Position numbers and translations under genes: made by a program. 64,000 nucleotides of DNA from NCBI GenBank assembly GCA_964017145.1, contig OZ024845.1:1736001-1800000 (forward strand), read 5' to 3'. The notes beneath the pieces were generated by a model. The model saw only the letters and a list, made by a program, of their open reading frames with translations, did no database searches and was not told the origin of the DNA. Shown in pieces: positions 11,777-23,593 of this stretch (the first letter of the stretch is position 1; each line of letters starts with the position of its first letter). Origin of the DNA: Agrocybe praecox (Eukaryota; Basidiomycota; Agaricomycetes; Agaricales; Agrocybaceae).

Positions 11777-13933
11777 TGAGAAGTCACTTCAAACTTGACG
11801 GAAAGGCCTCAGTTCGTTATCCCTAGCCCAATTGATGCGTCGCGACCTATCCAGGTATGTAGTACTGATTTAGCAACTTACTCCTTGGATCAAGAAGTGA
11901 TAATAGATCTTTTGTCCGCTTTTCTTCTTCGTCATTCAGGTCTTGTTACAGGAAGTAAAATGTGTAATGTTTTCTCCTTGTGCATTTCCGGCCTCTTTTT
12001 TTCTTAAAACTTGGATTCAGGGAGGATTGCTTTGGAAAGCCTCTTCCTGGCCAGTTTGAGGTGACTATTTCTGGCTCTCTCAGATCTATTAGTTGCACTC
12101 AATCCTTTGTTTTATCATGGCAGATTTTAATGGGCGTGTAGGTTTGCATTATATCATCTTGTGATGTAAGTATTCAAGACATGGAACGGCAATTGCAGAT
12201 TTATTTTCACTCCCACTTCACCCTGTTTATCCCTTGCTGCCCGGCGCTTCCTACCCGTGGCTTTTTTTCTCCACCCACCTCCCTATTTTCTATCTCTGCC
12301 CCCTTCTCGTTTCGATTTGAAGGCCGATCATTGCTCGCAGACATGTTGTGCCATGCCGATGGGTTGCGTAGCTGGTCGGTTTGAATCGGGTAATGATACC
12401 CCATACTATATGTTCTCTTGCGCTATATGTAGCTTATTCTCCCATTCGTGAATGAAACATTTTGACTCGCCAAAGCCATCATATCATATCCGATCGTACC
12501 GTAACTGCACTCGGGTAAGAAATGTCGCGACGTCGGGAAAGACTGTCGCGTGTGAGCTTTTTTGTTGATGGATCCACATCCTGTTCAGAGACGCTCGTTG
12601 GGAGAGAAGTTCGTTCTATCGTCACTTTACGTTGATAATGCCACTTTGGTACACTTAATTTTGGAAATGTGAATGGATTATCTTTCAAACATGGAAAATA
12701 ATTCCCGAGTAATAACGTCAACGAAAGAACGAGTCAACGAATATTTTCCGTCTGAGAGCCCGCGAATTACATGCGAGAAATCGCAACCAATCAAGAGAGG
12801 CTATGGAAAATCAAGACTTCACTGCGTTCTGGAGATATAATGATACGATACTGCGGGTTTTCATGTCCGGGTTTTTTGAACATTGCAGATGGTACTAAAT
12901 GTTACAACTGAAAATCAAAGGTCGAAAAAGTCCATAGATCTTGTGTAACCGTTCATATTGGGGATAATGATGACGATGATTGTGATTTATCATGATGAAA
13001 AGTTCAAATATACCTTCCGCGGCAAGTAAGTGTATGGGCGGGGCAGCGTTGGCCATTGTTGATTGCAGTATTGACAGAATATTATGGGAGGTGTTGCCTG
13101 TTTTGAGTTGGGGAGGAGGATGCCTGGAAGTTGTGCCCCTTGATGATGATGACGGTGATGATGATACCCCTTGCAGACGCACATATGATCGTCGAAATAA
13201 TACCACACAGTTCATGAAGAGCCCGGGAGCAGTTCTGTTGTCTTCGTTCATATTTGTGGATGTGGATATGGGTATGCGGTGCGTTCAAGGGCCTGATACG
13301 CGTAATTAACTTGGGGTAGTAACATTGACAACATATAATGCCCGGATGTGTGGGAATGAGGGCAGCCCGTTGGCCGATTATTGTTGAGTTGAAGCTCGTC
13401 AGTTATGCAAGGGCTGTGCTGGGTTTATGTCCTCTAACTGATGGCGCAGACTCTTGATCCAGAAAAATATATTCTGAAATGAGCAGAACTCCTGCGGCAG
13501 CTTCGCAGTGATATGAATCGAAGAAAATATTTAGGAAATAAATCTGAAATGTCAGAGATGTGTGTGTGTGTGTAAAGTGTCAAGTGAAGTTGCCAGAAGT
13601 GGAAGGGCTGTGTGGGATGGGTGGAAATGAAGGGCGGAGCTGACTAAGCGAGCGTGTGTATCTCAACAAAATAGAGACCAAACAAGGGCACTGCAGCTTA
13701 TCCCTTGACCACCACCAACTGGTCTCCATCGTTCAGCTACCGACTCGTAAGTCCTTTATTTCCTTTCCAAATCCTTTATGGCTAATATATTCCTCATACT
13801 ATCATTATCGCTCTGAAATCGGCTCTCCTTTTCTCATCTTTCCTGGCTTCTTGCTTACCCGTCGATTTTCTTGATCTTGTGCGATCCCTTCATCGCCCAT
13901 TAGCTTACTCAATTGTTCTACTTTTGAACGCAA
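11777..13933. other. Long intergenic region, no protein gene supported
   Basis: This is mostly the 3' flank of the RRM-like gene and the 5' flank of the E2 gene. Near 11800-11850 there is a short coding-like stretch ending at a good donor (CCAG/gtatgt), possibly an alternative 3' exon or a 3'UTR intron. GATGATGATG-type simple repeats lie near 13142-13165 and a TG run near 13558-13572. A CGACTC/gtaagt site near 13741 and an acceptor near 13902 could bound a 5'UTR intron of the E2 gene. Confidence 0.45.
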
Positions 13934-14649
<716 letters not shown>

Positions 14650-15590
14650 ATGATATTTTTCTCTTTGAACGTGAAGCAGTCTTGCACTTGGAGAACAAGG
14701 TGTCTGGATCGGGCTACTGTACTTTATAAACATATCACACCATGTCTTTTGGCCGTACAACAATATTTTCGCTTTGCTTTCATAACATAGGGTAGTACTC
14801 CAATAGCATTTTATCACAATCACGCTGCCCTGTTTGTAACACGCAAAACTTTGCCATGACGATGAGAAAGTTTGCTCTCGGATATTTTGGGACGACAGAA
14901 ATAACCTCTGAGTTCCGACGTCAATGTTGTGGGCGCTATAACTTTTAAGAAGGAACGTGGAGATTAACGAGGCGTAGTGTTGAAAGGCGGGTATTGTGAT
15001 GAACCGGCCCCGAGAAAGACGCGCTCTCCTCACGTGAGTTTAATGGTCGATAAATTTGTCGAGCTGTGGCCTCATAAAAGATTGTGTCGAGTCAGCTCGG
15101 ATGCGCACTCTGACATTTGGTCAAAATTGACCGCCTCTCTGCGTCATTAAGAGATTTGCTATCCAGGCTAATCTCCGTCCCTGCATAACTTATCTCGATC
15201 ATGCCATCACATTGTCCAAAATAAATGCTGAGATCTTGGCTTTGCCCTGAAACCATCATAAACACAGCCATTGCATCTTCAGCGAACCTTCACAACACTG
15301 GGATTAATGCTCGCAGTGAAGTAAAACTCACAGTTCCATGTTTGGGCAATTTGTCCAATCACTCGTCTCGTCTCTGTGATTTCTACTTTCTCAAGCCACG
15401 TCCCGACACCCAAACTTGGGGCTAAACACCTTGATGCCCATAAATTCAAAATCGACTTTTGTGCTGACTCAGTCAATGTTCTGCTATGATCCTCATGAAT
15501 GCATATATAAACGAATATGATTCCTCATTAATTGAGCACTTCAGTCCCTCGTTCGATCTTCATTGTCTTCACCCCCCTCCCAATATCACA
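14650..15590. other. Intergenic region, E2 3' flank and DUF6593 promoter
   Basis: No gene is supported. A 199-codon minus-strand open frame (15033-14434) runs antisense into the last E2 exons and has no recognisable features. The right end holds a TATA box for the DUF6593 gene. Confidence 0.5.
15504..15511 (+). promoter_or_regulatory. TATA box of the DUF6593 gene
   Basis: TATATAAA lies about 85 bp upstream of the ATG at 15591, in the right orientation. Function is inferred from position. Confidence 0.45.
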
Positions 15591-16292
15591 ATGCATCTTA
15601 ACCATCCTTTTGGCAGCTGGGGCGAGCAAGGTCAAAGCCAATGGAGCGGATCACCTGTCTATGGCGCCCTACCCTACCCTTCGGAGGCCTCCAATTTCAC
15701 AACTTTCTATTTCACGTCGTTCAATCCGAACGTGCTTAACTGCACTATCGTCGGTCCTCAAGCCCAAGTCTCTCATAGAATCGTGACAGACAGCCAGATG
15801 CCGGGTTACACCGTGATACAGAATGCGGAGGGCAAAAACGTCTCACTCATCGAGTGGCAAGCCCATCCGATGATAGAAATTCGCGGCTTGTTGACAAAAC
15901 AACATGTCAGGTCATGGCTCGGCTTAACTCAAGACAGAAGGTGCGCCATTTTTTCTTTTCCTTTTCTTTTTCGTCTGTTCATAATGATCTCAAAATTTTC
16001 CAGCTCAAGAATGATGACCGTCAGAGGAATGCAATACGTATGGGCCCCGCGGGATAAATCCATAAACGTAAGTCGGCAAAGGCCTGTACATCTAGTCTGA
16101 GATGTCACGACTGATTTTCGGATTTTCTAGTTATATGCTGGGGGACCGAGAAGTCCTACCCTATTGGCACGCATCACCAGAGGAAATGGAGCAATTACCC
16201 TCGACATGACTGCGGACGCCCTGCAATTAGGTCTATTGGACACCATCGTCGCTGCGGCCCTTCTTCTGCAGTGCGGTCGAAACATCGACTAA
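15591..16292 (+). CDS. DUF6593 domain protein
   Basis: Three exons (15591-15940, 16004-16067, 16131-16292) encode 191 residues. The DUF6593 pattern is visible: an N-terminal FTTFYFTSFNPNVLNCTIVG strand pair, then VSHRIVTDSQ, then EGKNVSLIEWQAHPMIEI, and a C-terminal helix LGLLDTIVAAALLLQ. The fold is predicted to be a beta-rich LURP-like barrel, and its function in fungi is unknown. Both introns are short GT-AG introns with matching phase, and a TATA box lies upstream. The family name is from memory of agaricomycete proteins. No cellular role is claimed. Confidence 0.8.
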
Positions 16293-16795
16293 CTCTCGAC
16301 CCTCCAGCTAATTTCGTGCCATCAATTGTAACTTATAGAGGCATCCCTTCTCTCATTTTTCTCTTCCCACTCGCATCCTTTAATTTATTATTGTTATTTA
16401 TTCATGGACTTGCTTCCTGCAGAACACATTCTCCTGCATCCCAACACATCTGTATCTTTACCCCCATCACATTACGGACTTATCATGAACGTCTATAGAA
16501 TAAATTACGCGCCGCTATTTATCACACAAGCATCATTTCATGACTTTCTCCCGCAATCATTGCCACTTATTTATAAATATCTAGATAGAATTTTTCTTAT
16601 ACTTATGTAGCTTACAGTATGGAACCGTCGACATCAATTCCAATTCATCACTCTTCCAATTTTCCAGCCGTTCCGGCAGTCAGGGTCGTGGGAATAAATA
16701 TAAACAACACAAACTCACCCAGTAACTTCCTTTCCGGGCCTCTTTAAACTTCTCCCATATCTATAACCATGACCATATGGCCAGATTCATTCTCA
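16293..16795. other. Intergenic stretch
   Basis: This is the T-rich 3' flank of the DUF6593 gene. Near 16690 the sequence ATAAATATAAA and then an ATG at 16768 (context ACCATGA) look like the start of a plus-strand gene. The frame MTIWPDSFSS ends at a strong donor (TCATCA/gtatgt), and I could not find a convincing continuation. Confidence 0.35.
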
Positions 16796-17108
16796 TCAGT
16801 ATGTTCTACGAGATATATCAGGCTTTTGGTATTCATCAAAGGGAAATAGAACTATAGCTCCATCGATTTCGTTTCCAAGCTTTGGCATATTCCGTCGACG
16901 CGCAAGGTCGTGTCTTATGATTCCCAACGAAAACGGATCAGCACCAGATGGAACGTATTCTGCTGGAGGTTGCGCGGTATCAGGTTTTCTCAGAAGTGGT
17001 ACCGTCTCTTTCGTCCTTTTACCTATGACGGTGACAACGATGCATAACAAATGACATACCAGATGATACAATCAGCTCCGATAATGTCAGTTCTGCTTTG
17101 GACTGCAT
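16796..17108 (-). CDS. Small hypothetical protein (weak model)
   Basis: This is a two-exon minus-strand model, 17108-17060 and 17022-16796, 91 residues, starting MQSKAELTLSEL and ending PDISRRTY. The intron (GTATGT to CATAG) keeps phase and removes a stop-bearing frame, but at 37 nt it is shorter than the other introns in this window. No domain is recognised. The protein is hydrophilic, with a basic RHDLARRRN patch. A larger gene, or a plus-strand gene over the same DNA, is an equally live possibility. Confidence 0.3.
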
Positions 17109-17192
17109 ACCCTTGGCACGCGTTCACGAGGCGTGTACACCCTTCACTATCACGATGGCGGTTCCTCTTGGTGTGAGTGTGAGCGACTTTGA

Positions 17193-17720
17193 ATGCTTGA
17201 AAATACTCCGGAGCTACTGAATGGTTTTCTGTATCTATGTACCGCTGTAAAGTTCTTCATTCAAAATGAAGTGAATGGCGGAGACGTGACTTCAACACAT
17301 GGCATTCGGCTTCTTATTTTTATCTTTCACGGAGCCGCTGGGATAACCCAGACGACAGTGATAGGCTTAGTCTGCGTCGATGTTGCGGCTTTCTTGCCGA
17401 TACCTTTTGGTGAAAGAATATCTCTCAATGTTACCTATTCAGAAAAGATGGCTTGGAGCCTTGCTATAGCGGGCACCGTCTTCAGCGAATTATTACCTCT
17501 TTATATCGGTACACCCTGCGGTGCTAATTTTGGTAATCATGGGATCCCTTGCGACAGGCCTGCTCGGTAGCATAACGTCGTCTATCTCTTGAATTTTGTT
17601 CTCTCTCACATTCGCCGTTCTCTCGGCCTGGCGTACAACGTGGTCCTTCGAGTTCCTCAATTCGCCTTTTCCTGATGAGTTTCAAAAGTTAAACTCGTCG
17701 CTTTATCATGTCAGATGATG
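17193..17720 (+). pseudogene. Possible broken membrane-protein gene
   Basis: The plus strand from 17193 is open for 125 codons and is hydrophobic (RLLIFIFHGAAGITQTTVIGL; MAWSLAIAGTVFSELLPLYIG). Splicing GT at 17511 to AG near 17560 would continue as GLLGSITSSIS and then hit a stop, after which the same frame is again hydrophobic (ILFSLTFAVLSAWRTTW). This looks like a multi-pass membrane protein with damage or an intron I could not resolve. The family is not recognised. Confidence 0.25.
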
Positions 17721-17859
17721 GATAAAGAGAGGAAATTTTGGCACTTCCTACCACATGGAACATAAGGCATACTCGACATTCTGGTAATGTAACACATTTA
17801 TTTGCTCTGCAACGAAGAACTCAGTGGCCCGAAGTACGATACTAATTTCTTCTTCGAGG

Positions 17860-17867
17860 TATAAAAG
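17860..17867 (+). promoter_or_regulatory. TATA box of the GH16 gene
   Basis: TATAAAAG lies about 92 bp upstream of the GH16 ATG at 17952, on the same strand. Confidence 0.55.
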
Positions 17868-17951
17868 GACTACTGAAAGTCAATGTTTTCTTAGTTTCTT
17901 GGGGATACATCTCTCAACACCTGAGCAAGCTCCTCTCAACTCTAGGCAGCC

Positions 17952-19566
17952 ATGGCATTCTCTTTCTTCAAGTCTTTCGTGCTTTTGACCTATTTTTCAG
18001 CCTCGACCATGGCTGTAAAGTACTCGCAGTCAGATAGTATCACCGGCAGCGCGTTCCTCAGTAAATTCACTGTTGAAGCCATTTCTGATCCCACTCATGG
18101 TCGGGTGTATGTGTATCTCATTTCTCTCTCTGCGATCATGTTTTAAATTTATTACTTTTTAGAAACTATGTCAGCGCATCAACTGCGAAGAGCCAAAACC
18201 TCACGTACGCGTCGGGTAGCACTTTCATCATGCGCGCGGACTCGAAGGCTACTCTAAGTGCGAGTGGACCGGGTAGAAACTCGGTGCGAATGCAGTCGAA
18301 TAATCAATATACCACTGCTGTTATGGTGTAAGTAGTCACCTCATTTCTTGCTAAGACGACCATGATAATCATATTGGCCGCATTAGGTTCAATATTCGAC
18401 ACATGCCTCAGGGTTGTGGGTACGTTTTATGGCCGCTTTTCGCTTTAAATACTGCTGAATTATATGTATCTAAACTAATACAGGACATGGCCAGCTGTTT
18501 GGACTGTTGGTGCTGACTGGCCTAACCAGGTGTGTCTTGACAGATGCGCCGCTGAAAAAAGAAAGACATCCTAAAATGATTCTGTATGTTTAGGGAGAAA
18601 TCGATATCTTGGAAGGTGTCAATGACCAAGGACCTAATCAAGTCACTCTCCACACTTCTTCAGGTACGTCGCCTCCCAATATGTACATGATTCCCTGAAA
18701 ATATCTCACCCAAAATATAGGCTGCACTATGCCCGCTTCGCGCTCCGAAACAGGGTTTGTTCTTACCGTGTTCTTTCATTGTATGCCGGTACATTCTTAG
18801 CTTTTTCTACCCAGGAGTGCTACTGGGAATAACTGTGACACTGCCGCCACGAACAATGCGGGTTGTGGCGTCCAAGTCGATGCCGGTAATAGCTTCGGAC
18901 CTAGCTTCAATTCAAATGGCGGAGGATGGTAAGGCATCCAAAAGTACTTATGACAACGTCCAGTGCTGATCCCCGTCACAGGTATGCTCTCGAGCGGACG
19001 AGCTCATTCATCAAAGTATGGTTCTGGTCCCGGTCAGCATCGGGCATACCGTCTGATGTGACCAGTGGAGCAAGCTCCGTTAACACTGATAATTGGGTAT
19101 GCACATGATTGCATATGAAACTACCAATGTTAATAACACTCCGTTCATCGTTGCATCGTTTAGGGAACACCACGGGCCTATTTTCCGAGTACCAGCTGCT
19201 CCATATCTTCTAAATTTGGCCCGCATAATATAATCTTCGACTGTGAGTACTAAACTTGGATATTCAGTTTTCGTTGGTCGTTGACCTGGAACTTGCTTCT
19301 AGTGACCTTTTGTGCGTTTGAATCGCCCTATATGAGACACTACGGTGAAACTGACATATTCTTCTTTGCAAGGTGGTGATTGGGCCGGTTCTTCCAGTAC
19401 CTATGCGGCCTCGGGCTGCCCATCGACTTGTGTCGGTCAGTTCCATTTGTACCACTGCGCAAGGAAGCAATTCGAGAACTGACAATTACTAGACTACGTA
19501 AACAACAACCCATCTGCGTTCAAGAATGCATATTTCGACTTTGCATCCCTCAAGATATACGAGTGA
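17952..19566 (+). CDS. Secreted GH16 beta-glucanase (laminarinase-like)
   Basis: Twelve exons give 318 residues: 17952-18106, 18163-18327, 18387-18419, 18484-18529, 18594-18663, 18721-18754, 18815-18928, 18982-19096, 19164-19242, 19303-19311, 19373-19435, 19493-19566. A signal peptide covers about residues 1-21. The GH16 signature GEIDILEG is at 134-141, with Glu135 as nucleophile, Asp137 as helper and Glu140 as acid/base. Flanking HGRVNYV, GTWPAVW and ADWPNQ match basidiomycete Lam16A-type enzymes, which cut beta-1,3(4)-glucans in fungal wall remodelling or feeding. No carbohydrate-binding module or membrane anchor is present. Exon 10 is only 9 nt. All introns are GT-AG and in phase. Confidence 0.93.
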
Positions 19567-20200
19567 ACGGTTCTAATATAAAAATTCTAAGAGAATCTCT
19601 AGGTGGCCAGGTGCTAGCATGAGATACTCATAATCTGTAACATCAATTTATCCTTCGCGGCTTTCTGTCGGTCTTGGCTGTAATATCAATAGCAAATTCT
19701 GTATCGTTAAATCATCTGTATTAGTTACATGAAAATGTATATGTTATTCTCAATCGTTGCTTCTCCCGACATATGATTTTTAAACAGTCTGATATATTGT
19801 ACAGGTATTTGGGATTGAATAGCAGTTGCAAATCTACTGGCACTTTCCGAAGCATAATTGCGAGCTAGCACCGAGTCATTGCCAGGGGCCATTCCTGACA
19901 GATGTGATCCCGCGATTCCACCGACTGATAGAAAGATACGCTCAGTATATACTCAATCACAACCTCTCCGACCACAGTTGGATCAAGGCAGGATATGAAG
20001 TGTAATGCATTGTTGTAGTTGAGACGATTCGAGAAACCACAGCATAGTTTCCATGGAGTTCAGACAATGAATTAGGGCTACGGGCTTTACATGGTTGCGA
20101 AACGAAATAAATGAAAAAACGAAAACAAAGAGCAAAGCAAAAATAGTTAGAAGTAAGATACCATGCAGGTTTCCCGACAGCGGGGGAATTGTGACAACGG
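19567..20200. other. Intergenic stretch between convergent genes
   Basis: These are the 3' flanks of GH16 (plus) and the Nup96-like gene (minus), AT-rich. No gene is supported. Confidence 0.5.
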
Positions 20201-23200
20201 TCATGCTTCGATACTTTGCAGGAATCGAGCGTAGCCTATTCCTCGAGCAAGTTTAATTTTTGTCGACCCATCAAAGACGTTCAAAGTCGACGTTTGGATA
20301 CGCGACTAAAATTTATAATATAAGAACACTTTGTATAAAAGGAACAATCAATATGATCTTACCAAAAGCAAAGGCCGAGCTCTTTCGACCAGCCGCAGAA
20401 GATCTTTTGACATCTCCTCTAGGGCCGCCACATGGCGTACGTCTGATGAGCGACTACGATGAAGTAGGTCTGGCAGCATAGCAATAATCTTAGGGGCTCG
20501 TTTGGTGTAATCGTCGATTTGGGATTCTTGAGTGGCATCAAGAACACTGGGGCGTTCTTCATTGTCTGCCGATACATCATCCAAAAGCTTAGGAAGTTTG
20601 GTCACGATCTCAACATAATCCAAGAAGATCTAAAAATGACAGTCATAAAGATGGAGTTAAGGTACAAACTTAGATTATAGAAATACGCACCTTCCCTTTC
20701 ACAAACCAGCCGTCGATCTTATCTCTTCGGCCTTCGCCATCAAATCGAGAAAAGAGAGTACGCAACAGCTCTAAGTCCTTGCGGATGATAGCATCAGGGG
20801 CCAACTCGTAGAGAGCAAGGGTATGAGCCGCGTTGTATAGCCCGGCTGAGATATATAGCTCATAGGCCGAGAAATAGCGCCCACTATCGAGTTCGTGCAT
20901 CGCCTGCAAAGTTGTAAATTAATTACATGCCATAATTACGACATGGTAAAACTTACTTTGGCTTCATCAACCCATGACATGGGCAATTTTAGACTCCCAA
21001 CTAAGCCACGGGTCATCCAGTCATCGAGCTTCGAGCCAGATCGCGCAAGGAGGTCCTTTATGGCCTTTTTTCGTCTGTGGAACATGTTAGAAATGAAAGG
21101 TAACGAACAAACAAAAAAAACATACCCAGCGCTATCTTCTAAATGCATTAGAACAAACACAGCTTCTTGAATCATACCCCAGCTCTCTAATTCAAATGCA
21201 TAGCTGCTTGTCAACAAGTTCGCGGACGGACTATGGCCTTCCGGTGGCACATTGTCATCGTCATCGTCAATTAAGCCATCGTCACTGTTCCCGCCGCGGC
21301 TACTGCCTCCAAAACCGTTGACAAGGCTTCCTCTGGGCTTGCGTTTGTTCTGTCGCACAACAGGCTCACTGCGATCTACAAAATCTCTTACTCTCATTAC
21401 ACGAGAAAGAATGATGTAGAGATGCCAGCACATCGCAACACCCCAGTCCAATCCTGAAGGAGCGAAAGACAGAGGATTGAGCGCTTTCGATAGCGACAAT
21501 GCAGGATCAGCATAAATCTTGATGAGCGCATATAAAGGATCTTCTGCGTCGGTTTCCTGGGTGTGCGAGGTGCCTGTAAATAAACCTAGGCGCGGAAATG
21601 CCTTCCCCTGACCACTTTGAGTTGTAATCCATTTTGGAACAGGTCTCGCGACTTCAGTTGAAGGACCTGGCGAGTTTCGTAGCAGGGCACTCTCATATGC
21701 TTTGACGACGTCGGATATTGATGAGTCAACCTTTGTCCCGTACCACAAATAAAGACCGAAAACGCGTTTCCAGTCTAAACCGCTACAAACGTCGACACTG
21801 GCGCGATTGTCGGGATCTTCTTGATGGATTAATCCCCCGAGAAGACTATACAACCTCCAGACATCTCGACCTACAAGTCCGTTATGAGCGTTTGGGAGAT
21901 TGCTGTTGGACCCAGGAGCCAATTTATCGTTTTTCCAGATCTCGACCTGTGAAAGAATATCCTCTTTAAAAAGTTCGTCGCCACCAGCTTGACTGATAAG
22001 AGTTGAGAGCTTGATGTAGCCCCCATCTGCGGCTGATGTGCAGGCCTGAGCGATCTGATGGCCAGTTAAATGAGTGAAGGCAGCATCGGCTGCTGTATAT
22101 GTTGCTGTGAATACGTATATTAGCGAGGGGGAAAATGTGAACAATACATACTCACCACCTGATCCATTCGACTGCATACGTAAATCGCCATCAACACTTG
22201 GTTTCACCAAATCTTCCAACCATTTGCTCAATGCTGTTTTTCTTCTGAGCATATTTACGCGGTTTTTGATGTCGGGAGTGATTGTCGTCCCGGTTATGCT
22301 GCTATTTTGATTAGTACGACCGAGATGTAGATCTATAGGGTCAAACAGAGCACTTCCTAGCCTAAATATTGGAGCGGGCGTCGAAGTTTCGGTAGATGGA
22401 AATAATGACATGAAGGAAGAGAAATTTAAAGGGTCGGGTGATTTTGCTGGGGCGTGGGTACGACTCCTTGTTGATGTCGAAGCGACTGAGGTAGGTGAAG
22501 TTGGGATGGCAAGTGGGATACCAGATTCATCTGGTGATATTGTTGTGTGGCTTAGATGATGTTGCAATAACTTTGCCGCGAGGTCGGGAGGAGTAAGGGT
22601 TGGAGCTGAAGGCCCGCTGTTTTCATGCTGAGATTTTGAAAGAGATGGAAGTGTTTTGGTAAGGGTAATCGTAGATGAGTTGGCGGACGCATGTCTAAGA
22701 ATAATGAGCCTAGATAGATGTCGTTGATCCTAACAAAACTCACGATGAAGCATTAGGGCTACATATGCTCCCAAGATGCACTAATTGGCCGCCAGGTCCC
22801 CAACCCACTCTAAACGATCGGCCCATAGCCAAACCGGCATCGACGTAACTTCCTTCGTTTCCATTGGCAATAGAGGAAGCTATTGAAACACGAGCATACT
22901 TTCTTGTGGGCCTGAATATATGTGGCTCGAGGTCTTGTTCAAAAGAACCCCGCTGAATAATGGAACGTCAAAATCCTGCTCATGTATGATAAATCGAGAG
23001 GCAAATACCTCGCGTAAGTCATGCTTGAGGCCATCGCCATCGGAGTCGCGACTATGCTTTCTATTCAGCTGATTTCTGGTGTTAACACCCAGTCTATTAC
23101 TAGAAGCATGGGCATCTTCGTTCATGGCTTTCAAAGCAGCAGCTTCTTCTGGTACGCGGAATAACGATGTTTGCATCACATGCATAGTCTGCGCGTCCAC

Positions 23201-23593
23201 ACCAATACGCTGAGCCCATGGTATAATTGTTGGATCGCCACCATTAAAGCGCGTTTTGACTGGGGGCGAATGTGACGATGAAGAACCTCTAGAAACGCGA
23301 AGTTCGACTTCATGAGCGTATTGCACGTCTCCGTTTTCATCTTCCACTAAAGCATTCTTGCCCCTTGGCCTTATCGTTTTTTGATTTCGTGGAGGGGAGG
23401 ATATTAAATCATCATCTTTCATGTCCGAAGAGCTTGAACTGGCAGAATCGTCGTCACTTTCTGATTCCGATTCCGAGCCTTCTGCCGGCTTTGTTGTTCC
23501 ACTGGGCACTTTGGGAGGCAGTTCAACGTCAGGCGCCCTCTCTTCTTCATCGCTGCTACTTGAGTCGCTGTAGTCAGCAGCGAAACGCGCCAT
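20201..23593 (-). CDS. Nucleoporin Nup96 / Nup145C (standalone gene)
   Basis: Eight minus-strand exons (23593-23009, 22952-22744, 22694-22156, 22104-21126, 21074-20957, 20903-20691, 20629-20363, 20305-20201) encode 1004 residues in consistent phase. The N-terminal third is acidic and serine-rich. Next comes a segment with MGRSFRVGWGPGGQLVHLG, typical of the Nup96 entry strand. The alpha-helical Nup96 domain follows, with DVWRLYSLLGGL and DWKRVFGLYLWYGTKVD. Nup96 belongs to the Y-complex (Nup84 complex) of the nuclear pore scaffold. In many eukaryotes it is cut from a Nup98-Nup96 precursor. Here it begins at its own ATG, with no Nup98 part or autoproteolysis site upstream. The third intron is 51 nt, stop-free and in frame, so a naive ORF reads through it. 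Confidence 0.88.
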
